From Capillidium heterosporum (taxonomy: Eukaryota; Entomophthoromycota; Entomophthoromycetes; Entomophthorales; Capillidiaceae), in contig WBMQ01000011.1 of NCBI GenBank assembly GCA_016630905.1, positions 930,001-994,000 on the forward strand: DNA of 64,000 bases, in the 5' to 3' direction. The notes beneath the pieces were generated by a model, which was given only the letters and a program-made list of their open reading frames with translations, ran no database searches and had not been told where the DNA came from. Each line of letters starts with the position of its first letter. Position 1 is the first letter of the stretch. A program made the position numbers and the translations under genes. Shown here one piece after another: positions 48,470-59,664 of this stretch.

Positions 48470-48738
48470 AGAACTATAAAATGTTGACCTGACTTGAATG
48501 TTAAGGCTGTTGAAATTGAAACTCTTGTTCTTGCTAAAAGGCTATCCAGTTCGTAGGCTGATATCACTATCAATAGTATTGCTTTGACGTTTTATATTGA
48601 ATGTTTGGATACTTGGCAAATGAAGTTTCAATTTCGGGTCTTTTCTACTTGCAAATGAAGTAATCAATTTGAAAGTCCGATTCTTTAAACTTTGAGATTG
48701 GCAAAATTTTCAAAACTTTTTCAAGACAACTAACCAAG

Positions 48739-49752
48739 ATGGGCCACAAAAGCAAAGATAAAAAGATAACCAAGGCAAACGACGTAAATAGTTTTTTACA
48801 TACAACTTCACAACCTTTGAATCTAATTTCCTCTATAAAATAGACCGATGCTCCTAAAATAAATGGTGCCGCTGACAAGCCAATGGACATTTCAACTACC
48901 GAATCTAAGACTAAGAAAGACAAAAAAGAGAAAAAAGAAAAGAAGGACAAGAAAGAAAAGAGTGAGAAGCGTGTAAAGAACTCGGAAGAGGGTACTAAGA
49001 AAAAGAAGAAGATTTTCGCTGGCACTAGTGATGAACAACTTCTCAAGATGCCCAGGCTCACCACTTTAGAAAACAAAGTTGATTTGCAAGCTCTTGAAGA
49101 AGGGTGTAAAGAGTTTTTTTTGGTACGCAACAAGTTTTACTGTACGTTACCCCCGATCTATGCCAATGATGTCAAAGGTGGTATTGACGCTTTCCTAAAT
49201 ACTTTCATTTTGAAGTAAAGGTATTGCAATATTTAAATACTAAGTTTATGTAGGTACCTCAGTGCTGTAAATGGTATAGTCTTGGCTTTTGACAATGTCC
49301 AGTTGGGCGATGGGACTGCTTCTATATCAGCTGATTCCTCGTTCTTTGACCTGTGGGTGTATTGCGACTTGCTGGTCTGGCGACCGACGATAGGTTCGCA
49401 GTTAGGTAATTTTACTTTACTATACATACATCTAATTTTAAATTCTTCGCCTATAGTTGGTACTGTCAACTTACAATCCAGTGACCACATTGGCTTACTA
49501 TTACACAACACCTTCAATGCATCTATACCTAAAGCCAACATATCTTCAGACTACTACTATAAAGTCGAAGACCCAGAGAGTGAGATTGGACAATGGTTTA
49601 TTAAGGATTCTGATAAACCCATAACTGCTAACGGGTACCTCAAGTTCTTTGTTGAGAGGTATTTTTTCTAGTTTTGATTTTTACTAATTGGATGTAGTGT
49701 AAGACCAGAAGGTGAAGTTATCGCCATTGTTGGGTCTTTGAAAGAGGAATAG
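48739..49752 (+). CDS. RPA43: RNA polymerase I subunit Rpa43
   Basis: ATG 48739 opens M-G-H-K-S-K-D-K-K-I-T-K. An intron at 48784–48843 leads to a long Lys/Glu-rich tract (about residues 30–70). Then come the Rpb7/Rpa43-type tip domain (F-F-L-V-R-N-K-F-Y-C-T-L-P-P-I-Y, then Y-L-S-A-V-N-G-I-V-L-A-F-D-N-V-Q) and an OB-like domain (P-T-I-G-S-Q-L-V-G-T-V-N-L-Q-S-S-D-H-I-G-L-L-L-H-N-T-F-N-A-S-I). The H-I-G-L-L-x-x-x-x-F-N-A-S-I block is typical of Rpa43. Rpa43 with Rpa14 forms the stalk of Pol I and contacts Rrn3 for rDNA initiation. Three further short introns all join in frame; the stop is TAG at 49750. Confidence 0.88.
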
Positions 49753-50743
49753 TTTGTAGTGCTTTTTTGCGATGAAGGTAAAAGCTGTTTTATAGATTCT
49801 ATGTTTGCTATTTAATTGCAATGCTCAATAGGCTTGACTTAATAATGCTTTGAATAGAATGGCAATTAAAAGGTTAAACATTTTAAACCTTTGTTGTTTA
49901 TGTAGTGTAGATTTTATGTTTTATATTGGCTTTATGAAATTAGTTTCTGTACATGATATTCAAAAATATTTATGAGTGGTAAAATTTAGTTTAAAGGCAT
50001 TCTTTAGCATTACAGAATATTGATTATAGTAGAATTTTCATATACACTCAAAAATATATAGTATCCTTGATCTATCTATGTAGTACTTATAAAATTTCTA
50101 CCATCTCTCCTTTTAAAGAATTGTTACATAAGAGATATTCCGCTACAGTTTGACTTTTGCTTTTATATCCACCACTCATAAGTAGTAATCTATTTAATAG
50201 AAAACCTCGATTACACTAGCAGCTTCTAATTAAATATACATTTCGGTTTTCTCCTATGCTTCAAGCTATGGTAGTAAAATTAACTTTTAAAGAATGGCTG
50301 GTTTTCAAATAAATGCACCAAGAGTTTTTCATAACCGTGCAAATGCTATTAGAAGTCATAGTTTATAACATCATTGTTATGTTGTAGCCATCATAGACTT
50401 GAATGTTTTCATACCAAACTCAGAAAATGGTTTGCAATATGATGTTTACATCATATTCAAAGCTGATTTTTTATACTTTAAAGCCTACATGCCACAAACA
50501 TTCCACTATACGTCAATCTATATAACTTTAAAGCTAGTAAGCTTCCTTTGATTTTGGTTACAAAAATAATAAAATATTAGCAAAAGTTTTCAAGTGTATA
50601 AGTAGAATAGTATATCTACTTGTATATTCTTGCTTCTTTGCAAACAAGTGAATTATAAAAAGTGCTATATTTAAAGTAAAATGCTGTCAAGTGATATGTA
50701 TTGCTAATCAAATACGAACTCTATTTATTAATCTATAAATCTT
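49753..50743. other. Shared 3' flank, no gene
   Basis: AT-rich DNA between the convergent RPA43 and the nucleolar RRM gene. Confidence 0.5.
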
Positions 50744-52037
50744 TCACTCGTCAAATACGATACGGTTTGGATTGGGCTCAGTGTCGATCTTGATTCCCTC
50801 AGGTTCTCCTTGAGTTCCTTCTTTAACCCTAGGCTTGGGAGTTTCACCCATCGGTCGGTTACGGTTCTTAGCTCTTTGGGCAGCCGCCTCGCCAGCAAAC
50901 TCCATCTTCATTCTCCTACCTTTGACAGAGCTACCAACTTTATCGCGAAGTGCTTTTTCAGCCGCCTTCTCGTCTTGGAAATCGATCCAGGCGTACCTAA
51001 AATAAAAAATGTTAATTACATATTTAACAGATATAAAATTACCCTTTGCTCCTACCCGAATCCTCAAACGTACTAAGACGTACTCTTATGAACTTTTCAA
51101 ATCCGCCAAAGATACCTATCAAGTCGTCCTTGGTACAGTTGAACGGTAAATTTCCTACGAATAATGAAGAGGTAGCTACAACATCTGATGCGATGGTAGG
51201 TTTTCCAGTCTTTTTAAAGTCCTTGGATCCTTTGATAAGTAAATTACGTCCGTCGAGTGAGGTTTCGCTCAAGGCAATAGCTTTCTGTTGCGCCTCTTCG
51301 GTGCCAAAGTTGACATAAGCAAACCTAGTGTATTGTTCAAAAGTTAACATAATATAAAATTAGCAAACTTACCCTCTGTTGTTCTGGCCTACTTTGGGCA
51401 TGTGAATTCTAACTACTTCGCCACATTGTTCGAATAAATTGCTGAGATCCTTTTCAGTGGTAAAGAACCGCAAATTGCCTACCCAAATTCCGAACGTATT
51501 CTTGGCCTGAAACTCCAACTTACGCTTCAAAGACTCGGCCTTTGCTAAATCACGCTCGGTAATGTCATCGACTGTCAACTTTTTCTTGTTGACCTTTGGT
51601 TCTATAATTCTCAGACCATCAGTCTCTTCTTCTTCTTCTTCTTCTTCTTCTTCCGAATCTGAGTTGATTTTTGCTTTATTTTTGGGTTTAATAGGCTTGA
51701 TGGCTGAGATAGCTTCATGCTGAATAAATTCTCCAAAGTCATAAGTGTCATCGGTTTCTGCTTCAACTTTCAATTTTTTGGGTGAAGGTGTAACTGAGGA
51801 GTTGGTCTCTTTATCTTCGTCTAGAGTTGCTGAACTCGATTCCACTTCCGAGTCTTTTGCCTTTTTGGATTTCTTTTCCTTCTTCTCCTTTTTCACTTTC
51901 TTGTCCTTCTTTTTCTTGGCTTCTTCGGTTGTCTCACCAACTTCAACCTCAACTTCAGTCTTGACCTTCGATTCTTCTACAGAATTTTCGGCTTCATTGA
52001 TGACCTTACCTCCCTTTGACAATTTACTCTTTCCCAT
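50744..52037 (-). CDS. Nucleolar RNA-binding protein with two RRMs (Nop13/Rnp24-like)
   Basis: Three exons. The first ~170 residues are charged: a Lys-rich tract (K-K-K-K-D-K-K-V-K-K-E-K-K-E-K-K), then a run of Glu after S-D-S. The first RRM starts at F-G-I-W-V-G-N-L-R-F-F-T-T (RNP2) and, after an intron, has R-G-F-A-Y-V-N-F (RNP1). The second has S-L-F-V-G-N-L-P-F-N-C-T and, after an intron, S-K-G-Y-A-W-I-D-F. A basic C-terminal tail follows. The arrangement fits yeast Nop13 and fission-yeast Rnp24, nucleolar proteins linked to pre-ribosome assembly. The exact orthology is inferred. The frame is clean. Confidence 0.85.
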
Positions 52038-52279
52038 TATTCAAAAGCTGATTCTTTTCAAAAGTTTTCGAGAATTTCTAAAGTTTGTTCAAGTACTGAT
52101 CCAAAGTTGATTTTATTGGATGTAGGAAACATAAGAAACACGTTTATAGTGAAAGGGTGTTAAAACCAAAATATCCTTTTTATAAGAACTAAGAGAGTCT
52201 CAAGTGGTTCATTTACAAGTCCAAAGAGCAAGAATCACATTCGAACATTAAGCTAAGGTTGAATATACTGAAGAAAACA

Positions 52280-53578
52280 ATGCTTGAAGACCTTCCATTG
52301 CCTATACTCGATGAAGTGCTAAAGTATTTAAATGTATATAAGCAGGTCGAATTTCAACTATTATCGAAGTATATCAAGGTGTTGGCAGAAAAACACGCAT
52401 ACAATAGCAATTATTGGAATAGTCGTAAGTTTTTGGGTATATTTAAAATCAATCGTATAGAAGCGGGGGAAATAATTCTAAAGAAAGCACACATCTTTAG
52501 GGAATTTCAGTTCAAATCTAAGGAACAATTCTTGTGCCTTGATATCCCAAATATGAGGAGGTTGAGATTGTCGATTGAGGACAATGACCCGTTAGTTATA
52601 TCGAAACTTGAGCGGCTAACTGATACCGTCAAAAGCCTATATCTGTTCTTCCATGACGCCTGCAACGAGTATGACTTAATTCTAGGGCCGTCTTTAGCCA
52701 AGATAACTGAGTTGAAGATTTTTGGCTACACTTCTCCAAAAACCAACCTGCTTATAGATACGTTTAATCCTAAACTTACAAGGTTGATTTTCAAAGTACC
52801 AAGAGCTATTTTCGAGCAACTAATCATAATCTCAAATGCATTTCCCAATCTAAAAGTATTTAGTTTGGAATCAAATATCATATTCGAAGATACCCCAAAA
52901 ATGCCTACCTATCTAAATCTCTTGCACCTTAAAATAAGCGTCAATTTAAGACTTGCGATGTCAGTATTAAATAGTAGGGCTTCCTTTCCAAAGCTACGAA
53001 CTTTAAGCTACGAGCAGTACACCTTTTTCGAAGATTATGAAGGCGAGGATCTATTCGACAAATTACCCAGTTGGCCAGAGCTTACCAAAGTTACCCTTGG
53101 TAGGCTATACAAAGAGCGGTTCGCCCAAAGTACGTTTCGATTCCTAACTGATCTTACGTTGAACTATATCGACGAAAGCACGTTTTCACCAGAGATACTC
53201 GATCTCTTCTTAACTAACCTCGTCAAATTCAGTTGCAACAGCAAGTTAAGGGATTCTTGGTTTGAAAAACTGAAGCCCACCTCTACTCTACGTAGTTTAT
53301 GCCTCACCAATATGCGAGATACAACCACCCATTTCATCAGATGGTTGATTACTTGCACACCGAAGCTGCAGAACCTAGATCTTCGATTTCGGAATGCTAA
53401 AGTTAAACCAGCTACCTGGTACGCTAACTTGGATCGACATCATGTACAATTAAATTTCCTCGTACGTGTCAAGTTGGCTTCTGCCAAGCCATCATTTGCA
53501 GCTTGGTTTAAAGGTAAATTTGACCCATCTGTCAATTTCATATTTCTAGATGAACCTTACCTTTCGTTTTTCATCTAG
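52280..53578 (+). CDS. F-box/LRR protein, intact
   Basis: 432 residues in one exon. The first ATG in frame, 52280, gives MLEDLPLPILDEVLKYL, an F-box opening; upstream codons start with TTG only. Repeats carry L-x-x-L-x-L patterns, and the C-terminal block T-T-H-F-I-R-W-L-I-T-C-T-P-K-L-Q-N-L-D-L matches the copies 45 kb away. Its central E-D-N-D-P-L-V-I-S-K-L-E-R-L-T-D-T-V-K-S-L-Y is shared with the two copies that follow, suggesting local tandem duplication. Its F-box has a K-Q-V-E-F-Q segment different from the copies in the first 8 kb. Confidence 0.85.
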   Translation: MLEDLPLPILDEVLKYLNVYKQVEFQLLSKYIKVLAEKHAYNSNYWNSRKFLGIFKINRIEAGEIILKKAHIFREFQFKSKEQFLCLDIPNMRRLRLSIEDNDPLVISKLERLTDTVKSLYLFFHDACNEYDLILGPSLAKITELKIFGYTSPKTNLLIDTFNPKLTRLIFKVPRAIFEQLIIISNAFPNLKVFSLESNIIFEDTPKMPTYLNLLHLKISVNLRLAMSVLNSRASFPKLRTLSYEQYTFFEDYEGEDLFDKLPSWPELTKVTLGRLYKERFAQSTFRFLTDLTLNYIDESTFSPEILDLFLTNLVKFSCNSKLRDSWFEKLKPTSTLRSLCLTNMRDTTTHFIRWLITCTPKLQNLDLRFRNAKVKPATWYANLDRHHVQLNFLVRVKLASAKPSFAAWFKGKFDPSVNFIFLDEPYLSFFI

Positions 53579-53676
53579 TTCACATAATAATGTAGCATAC
53601 TTTAAAGCTTCCAATAAAGCTATCAACACTATGTTTGTTATCTTTATACAGTAAAGCTTTGCTTTCACTAGATCGA

Positions 53677-53889
53677 ATGTATAAGTTGCAATATGTCTGT
53701 GCTATCCTTCTTATAGTCCAAGCTATCCAAAGTATTGAAATGGGATCATCTAAGAAGCAGGTTTATTGCACAATCAGTTTTCACTGGCTTATAAAGGAAA
53801 GCTGCTGTACCAAGGAGCCTCTATTAAGGAGAACTATGGACAAAAAACAGCAAATCGATTTGCTAGTTCAATTCAGGTTGAGCTCATAA
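53677..53889 (+). CDS. Possible small secreted peptide
   Basis: From Met 53677: M-Y-K-L-Q-Y-V-C-A-I-L-L-I-V-Q-A-I-Q-S is a plausible signal peptide, then about 50 residues with Cys at three positions (V-Y-C, S-C-C). It sits between two F-box genes. No family is recognised and the frame could be chance; the 5' extension to 53635 would spoil the signal. Confidence 0.25.
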   Translation: MYKLQYVCAILLIVQAIQSIEMGSSKKQVYCTISFHWLIKESCCTKEPLLRRTMDKKQQIDLLVQFRLSS

Positions 53890-54061
53890 ATAGAATCTAT
53901 TTGAACTGAGACGCGTTAATTCATATTTAATTTGTAATATAAATGTATTGAAATCAACACATCCAATTCAGATAAAATAAAGCATCATCCTTTTCATCTT
54001 TAAAAGCAAAGGAATCAGAAACAGCACCAACTCTCAGTTTAGTTTTAAATACAACTAAGAA

Positions 54062-55381
54062 ATGTCCGAAGAGTCAACCTTACCACTACTCGTACTTGAG
54101 GAGATAGTAGAAAGTTTAGACTTGCAGGACTGGGTAAGGTTTCGAAACGTATCAAAGAACTTCAAAGCGATAGCCGACCAATACATCTACAGCAGCAGCC
54201 AAAGAAGCTGCTTTAGAAATTCCGACGAGTTTGGATTTTATGAGATCATGTCGGTAGATGCAGTTCAAAGGTACATGCACCTCTTCCGAGAGTTTAGCTT
54301 TAGGTCCAAAGAGCAGCTTCTGACCCTAGATGTCCCAAACCTTCGAAGGGTTATATTTTCAGTTGAAGATAACGATCCTTTAGTAGCACAGAGACTCGAA
54401 TGGCTCACTAATACCGTAAAAAGCTTGAATCTAACCTTTTATAGCTTCTGCCGTGACTACGATCTAGTTTTGGAAAAGTCTTTACCTAAAATATCTGAAT
54501 TGCAAGTAGTTTGCCAATCTCCTCCAAAAACCAATATGTTTGCCTTTGTTAACTGTCCCCATCTTAAACGATTGCATTTCAAAGTATCCGATACTTCTAT
54601 CGAGCAACTGTCCATTATAGCAAATGCATTCCCCAATCTAAAGGTCTTTAACCTAGAGTCAGCTATCGACAAACAAACTGTCACAACGGTGCCTACCTAT
54701 CCAAACCTTAAGCGTTTAGAAATAAACACAAACGTAGACTTGGCAATGATGATCTTAAGTAGTCGAACTTCCTTCCCAAAGTTACAGCGTCTCAGCTACC
54801 ATATTTTCAGGCATAACGGTCGTGACAGCTTAAGTCTTCTTAGCAAGCTCCCACTCTGGCCTGAACTTCAAAAAGTGGATCTCTTCCAAATACCTGGAGA
54901 TCAGTTCACTCCAAACACCTTCCAATTCATAACCGATATCACATTGAGATATATCAATGAGAGAGATTTTTCACCTCAAGTATTTGCGTTCCTCTTCACC
55001 CAACTTACCAGATTTACCTACAAAGGCAAGTTGAAAGACAGGTGGTTTTCTAAATTAACTACTCCATCCAATTTACACAGCCTAAACCTCACGTACCTAC
55101 GCGATACAACTATTAGTTTCATCAAATGGCTATTGACTTGCGCACCGAAATTGCATTTTTTGAAGCTTGATATCCAACAGCCTAAGAGGAAGCCCTTTAG
55201 TTGGTACAAGAGGCTGAGTGTACACCAGGCAAATTTAGATTCACTCGTAAGGATCAAGCTGATTGCTGCCGAATCTGGGTTTGTAAAGTGGCTCAAGTAT
55301 CAACTTTCTCGTGATGTGGTTTTTGAAAGTTGCAACGAAGGTGGTAGAGACTACAATAATGGGTTCATTACGGATTATTAG
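54062..55381 (+). CDS. F-box/LRR protein, intact
   Basis: 439 residues, one exon. M-S-E-E-S-T-L-P-L-L-V-L-E-E-I-V-E-S-L is the F-box start. LRR-type blocks follow (P-N-L-R-R-V-I-F-S-V-E-D-N-D-P-L-V), and near the C-terminus F-I-K-W-L-L-T-C-A-P-K-L. It differs from the first-8-kb subgroup by an extra C-terminal segment ending N-G-F-I-T-D-Y. Its nearest relative in the window is the gene at 57188. Confidence 0.85.
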   Translation: MSEESTLPLLVLEEIVESLDLQDWVRFRNVSKNFKAIADQYIYSSSQRSCFRNSDEFGFYEIMSVDAVQRYMHLFREFSFRSKEQLLTLDVPNLRRVIFSVEDNDPLVAQRLEWLTNTVKSLNLTFYSFCRDYDLVLEKSLPKISELQVVCQSPPKTNMFAFVNCPHLKRLHFKVSDTSIEQLSIIANAFPNLKVFNLESAIDKQTVTTVPTYPNLKRLEINTNVDLAMMILSSRTSFPKLQRLSYHIFRHNGRDSLSLLSKLPLWPELQKVDLFQIPGDQFTPNTFQFITDITLRYINERDFSPQVFAFLFTQLTRFTYKGKLKDRWFSKLTTPSNLHSLNLTYLRDTTISFIKWLLTCAPKLHFLKLDIQQPKRKPFSWYKRLSVHQANLDSLVRIKLIAAESGFVKWLKYQLSRDVVFESCNEGGRDYNNGFITDY

Positions 55382-56192
55382 TAGCTGATAAGAGATAAGC
55401 AAACTTTATTAATTTGAGACACGATATCATATTCCCGGCACCTTTTCATTTTCACTCACGCACCACATATACATCTCAAGTATCTGTAAATTTAGCTTCC
55501 TTTTTATTCCAACTACTATCAAGTTCAACAAAATGATCCAATAGTTTAACATTGCCCTCTTTTTCGATCATATATATTTATAACTTCTATGACTAGCGGT
55601 TTGCTTTGAAAGTAAGACCGTCTCACCTTGATGGTATAGTCCTATCCTAAATTCAACATAATCAATCTTAATACCGCAGCTCCACCATTCTGCTTTTATA
55701 ACCGCTCTCCTCACTCCTCATCTCTTATCCATATATTGTATATTAGCGTTCTCTCTCAATGAGAATATGCTAGCCCTGAGGCTCAACCAAGGCCTCCTTT
55801 GTAAGCTTTTTATCTAAACTCTGTATCGAGCCTTCTACAACAACAAATATTTGGCCATATCAGCATCCCTTTGGCACTCCATCATCTTTTCTATATTAGT
55901 ATATCCCTAACTATAATTCCTACGGTCTATTGTTTTGGATTATCGATTTATTCAGCTATACATATATCACATATTTTGATTTTATTAACCAATAAATATA
56001 TAATTAGTATATTTTTGAAGTGAGAATATATAAATATTAATCAAGCTTTAGCTTTAAATATTTGATCTAGATTAAGTACTTGGAATAGATAGCTATAAAA
56101 AGATAATGCTAATTGAAGTTCAAGCTTCAACATTTGCACTTATTGAATGTTAAAGACAAAATATGTACCCGAGCTAGAAATGATGCCCATAG
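55382..56192. other. Intergenic, nothing recognised
   Basis: A pyrimidine-rich stretch (about 55440–55900) with many CTCAC/CCTC words follows the F-box gene. No gene is seen. Confidence 0.45.
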
Positions 56193-56356
56193 ACAGTGTT
56201 GGCTAGTCGCCCTCACCGAGTGTCTGGCTACTGGCTCAGACTTCCAGTTGAGTGGGTTTGGTCGAACTTGGTGCGTCCTTTAGCATAGGATGTGTTATGT
56301 TTATCGTGTTGTGAGCTGGCCAATATAAACACGGTTGAATCATTTACAGTCAATAA
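56193..56356 (+). repeat. Dispersed repeat, copy A
   Basis: About 160 bp aligning with the reverse complement of 59101–59257. Shared landmarks are AGTGGGTTTGGT, GAACTTGGTG, GTCCTT, GGCCAATATA-type sequence and the common end AGTCAATAA. Most differences are C/T or G/A. Copy A has the C and G versions more often. Confidence 0.7.
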
Positions 56357-56469
56357 AAATACCCAAGCTCTTAATTTCTGCAAAACTATAGGTTAAGAAT
56401 CTCAAACCTTAAACTAATTCAAGCTAGAAATTTATATCCAAAACGATCAAAAAGAACTTCAAAACCAAA

Positions 56470-56620
56470 CCAAATCAACACATGAAAAAGCCTCCTTTCA
56501 TCCCTAGCAAAAGTTCTGGTGTATATATTGTGGCTCTAGGGAAAAGCATAACTTGGCAACCTGTAAGGGAGTTATTTCTCAACGAAAAAATAGGACACAT
56601 GGCCTAGTAGCAGTGATCTA
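56470..56620 (+). pseudogene. Possible retrotransposon gag (zinc-knuckle) scrap
   Basis: One frame reads F-W-C-I-Y-C-G-S-R-E-K-H-N-L-A-T-C-K, close to the C-x2-C-x4-H-x4-C knuckle of retroelement gag proteins but with five residues before the His. The frame upstream has a TAG and downstream is soon closed. It lies just after repeat copy A. No reverse transcriptase is seen in the window. Confidence 0.3.
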
Positions 56621-57187
56621 CCACCAAAGCTAGGTTCTGATTAACCTGTAAGGTGGTAATCTAAAGGTCTGAACTCTAATGTGGACAAAAACTATACCCA
56701 TAGTAGGAAGCCAATCCCAGGAAAATTCAAATGTACTAGCAGCAATTTAGGGTGATGGGAACTGGGTAGATGGTAATTTAAAAAGTAAGAAAAGGATAGG
56801 TGAAAATGAAAATACGTAGCCTGAAGCACATTATCGGACAGTAGCATAAATATAGGCTACCTAAAACTAAAATAAACTAGTATTCTATACACGACTTAGC
56901 CGAAGAGCTAAGCCAACAAACAGTATGTATTACTTTTAATACTGTAATTAAACTTTCCTATTTAAAGCTATTTGATATCGAATTTGTAGCATATTACAAA
57001 TGTCTGGGCAAAAGATACACCAAACCCAGTTCTAGTAAAAAGTAATCAAAGTACGCCAAGCTGATTCGTCAATTTGGTTCAAGGTTAACCTATAAAAGTT
57101 TGTAGCAACATCACTTCTCTCATCTTTCAAAGTAAAAGAAAAGCACAATCAACACTTCATTTAGTTTGGAATACCTACGATAAAGAA

Positions 57188-58558
57188 ATGTCAAAAGAGC
57201 TAGTATTGCCATTACTTGTACTTGAAGAGATAGTTGAGAATTTGAATGAGGCGGAGTGGAATGAATTTCAGTACGTATCCAAGAACTTCAAGGTGATAAC
57301 CGATCGAAACTTTTACAGCAGCAATATAAGGGACTGTTTCAAGAATTTCTACAAATTCGACAATATGTATATACAAAAAGAGGATATAGTTCAAAAGAAC
57401 GTGACTCACTTCAGAGAGTTTGTATTCAGTTCGAAGAGGCAATTGTTAACCTTGAATATCCCCAACTTAAAGAGAGCAATATTTTCAGTTAAAGACAACG
57501 ATCCATTGGTCGCTTCCAGGCTCGAACAGCTTACTGATACAGTTAAAAGCTTGTACCTAATCCTCCGTGGTTCCCAAGTCGATTTCAATTTAGTTTTAGC
57601 AAAGTTTTTAGCCAAGATATCCGATTTGAAGATAATTGGTTTAGTTACCTTGAGTACTAATATGTTCGTCGATATGGATTGCCCCAAACTTACTCGGTTA
57701 TTCTTTCAGGTATCCCCCCTCAGCATCGAGCAACTGACCATCATCGCAAAGGCGTTCCCCAACTTGAAGTCATTTTCCTTAGCATCAAGCGCTATCGTTA
57801 AAAATACTTCAGCGATGCCCGTCTATCCTAATCTCAAGTATTTAGACCTGAAAATAAGAGTAGAGTTTATGGTGATAATTTTAGATAATAGGGCTTCGTT
57901 TCCAAAATTGAAGCGCATTAGCTACGAGTATATTTCTAGTTATTTCAATAGTTGTAATGAACTTTTTTTGAGTAAACTTCCACTTTGGCCCGAACTTCAA
58001 AAGATTCACCTCTTCACTATACCCGAAAAAAGTTTCAATCCAAATGATTTCCAACTTATAACCGACCTCACTATAACTGATATCATAGATTTCGACTACA
58101 TACCCAAAATTTTCCTATTCTTTTTTACCAGCCTCGTCAAACTTAAGTTTAACGGAAAACTGATGGATGTATGGTTTTCTTATTTAACTATACCATCCAA
58201 TTTGCGGAGCCTGTGCCTCACCTTCCTGCGAGATACAACTGTTAATTTCGTCAAGTGGCTACTAACCCGCGCACCGAAGTTGCATTTTTTGGAGCTTCAT
58301 ATTTTCCAACCTTGTAAGAAGCCAGCCAGTTGGTTCAAGAACTTAAGTGCATGCAACGTAGATTTATCACTACTTGCAAATGTCAAGCTGACTGGTGCTA
58401 ACTCGGAATTTGCAAAGTGGCTTAGAAACCAATTAGCTCCAGATGTAGTATTCGAAAGCTATAGTGAAGGCAGTAGGACTGTTTCTAGGGAATTATATGC
58501 AAAGTATAATAGCCGATATCAATTTAGCTTTCTGACGGATCCATATCTCGAATACTAG
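57188..58558 (+). CDS. F-box/LRR protein, intact, flanked by inverted repeats
   Basis: 456 residues, the longest family member here. M-S-K-E-L-V-L-P-L-L-V-L-E-E-I-V-E-N-L starts the F-box; F-V-K-W-L-L-T-R-A-P-K-L-H-F-L-E-L lies near the end. The C-terminus is extended (E-G-S-R-T-V-S-R-E-L-Y … P-Y-L-E-Y). The gene and ~1 kb on each side sit between two inverted copies of a dispersed repeat (56193–56356 and 59101–59257). Confidence 0.85.
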   Translation: MSKELVLPLLVLEEIVENLNEAEWNEFQYVSKNFKVITDRNFYSSNIRDCFKNFYKFDNMYIQKEDIVQKNVTHFREFVFSSKRQLLTLNIPNLKRAIFSVKDNDPLVASRLEQLTDTVKSLYLILRGSQVDFNLVLAKFLAKISDLKIIGLVTLSTNMFVDMDCPKLTRLFFQVSPLSIEQLTIIAKAFPNLKSFSLASSAIVKNTSAMPVYPNLKYLDLKIRVEFMVIILDNRASFPKLKRISYEYISSYFNSCNELFLSKLPLWPELQKIHLFTIPEKSFNPNDFQLITDLTITDIIDFDYIPKIFLFFFTSLVKLKFNGKLMDVWFSYLTIPSNLRSLCLTFLRDTTVNFVKWLLTRAPKLHFLELHIFQPCKKPASWFKNLSACNVDLSLLANVKLTGANSEFAKWLRNQLAPDVVFESYSEGSRTVSRELYAKYNSRYQFSFLTDPYLEY

Positions 58559-59100
58559 GTTATTTTAAAACTTCCATAGATAGCCTACATTTGTGCTACT
58601 ACCTAGCAATTTGCTTTGAGTTACATTTTCTATCCCACCTATCCTTTCCCGCACTTTAAATCGCTATCCACCTATTTCTCACTACCTCAATTAGCCATCA
58701 GTTCATTTAATTTTACTTTGGATTGGTTTTTCATTATGGATGTAGTCTTTTTCAAACTTGATTTCGGATTCTCCAGCTGCTACCCTGCAGATTAATTAGA
58801 TCTTAATTTCTGTGATGAATCACTACAAATAAAGCGCGTATCTTCTTTTTCGCTGGAAAGAGTCCACTTATATATTTTCAAGCCATGGCATTCTCCTGAA
58901 CCACGATATGTATTAGAACTCTTGCACAGAAAGAGGAAGGAGATCTTTGGGTTTGAGTTCTTGTTTTCCAGACTTTTGAACGGTTGGTTTACAAGCTTTT
59001 TGGTTTCTCAGATCGTCGATTTAAATTTGGATCAGTTTAATTGAACATTTTAAAAGATTCCTAATTGATAGTTTTGCAGGAATTGAGTGTTTTAAGTATT
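58559..59100. other. 3' flank of the F-box gene, nothing recognised
   Basis: Pyrimidine-rich beginning, then AT-rich. No gene. Confidence 0.45.
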
Positions 59101-59257
59101 TTATTGACTATAAAAAACGGTTACATCTATATTAACCAGCCTACATTACGACTATATATATCACGTCCCGTGAAGGACACACCAAGTTCAACCAAACCCA
59201 CTTGATTAGAAACCTAAGCTAGTAGTCAAACACTTGGTGAGGTTGACCAGTCAGCAT
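59101..59257 (-). repeat. Dispersed repeat, copy B (inverted)
   Basis: Reverse-complement partner of 56193–56356, starting at TTATTGACT (the end of the unit) and running to the GACCAGTCAGCAT side. It carries T or A at many sites where copy A has C or G, so it looks older or more mutated. Confidence 0.7.
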
Positions 59258-59307
59258 AAAGTAAGTTACAAAGCTACATAGGTTGAGTCTGCATATAAAC
59301 ATTCAAG

Positions 59308-59664
59308 TTAAGACCATGCTTGATAACTATAAAGAGCTGAAACAGCATTTGGGGAGAATCTACAACGGTGACGACAGTATTGCCCACGTAAATTGAAGAG
59401 CTTTTGAGATTGATTACCTAGAGCCTTGAGCATATTAGCAATATCTTCAAGGTCAGTGACTAGTATATCCAAAACTTTCATCTCGGGGTCTTGCATCGTT
59501 GCAGTTGGGTTAGCATTGAGAGTTAGTTGGAGGTTGCCTTGAGTAGCTTGAGGGTTAATAAGAACCAAGTTTGAAATTATTAAAGCCAAAGTAGAATTGA
59601 AGCTGTCGATATTAAGTGATAAACTATCAAGCTTAAAATATAGTTTGGAATCCAATTTAAGCAT
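59308..59664 (-). CDS. Short open frame, possibly a real small protein
   Basis: 118 codons on the minus strand from ATG 59664. A hydrophobic stretch (F-N-S-T-L-A-L-I-I-S-N-L-V-L-I-N-P) lies about 24–40 residues in, then helical sequence (M-K-V-L-D-I-L-V-T-D-L-E-D-I-A-N-M-L-K-A-L). It ends in a different-looking Cys/Arg stretch that could be an unspliced intron or frame change. Composition is more protein-like than the chance frames around it, but I recognise no family. Confidence 0.35.
   Translation of the reverse strand: MLKLDSKLYFKLDSLSLNIDSFNSTLALIISNLVLINPQATQGNLQLTLNANPTATMQDPEMKVLDILVTDLEDIANMLKALGNQSQKLFNLRGQYCRHRCRFSPNAVSALYSYQAWS

Noticed and set aside
51640-51660. The GAA/TTC triplet run in the nucleolar RRM gene as a microsatellite of interest
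   Set aside because: It encodes the acidic Glu stretch common in nucleolar proteins.
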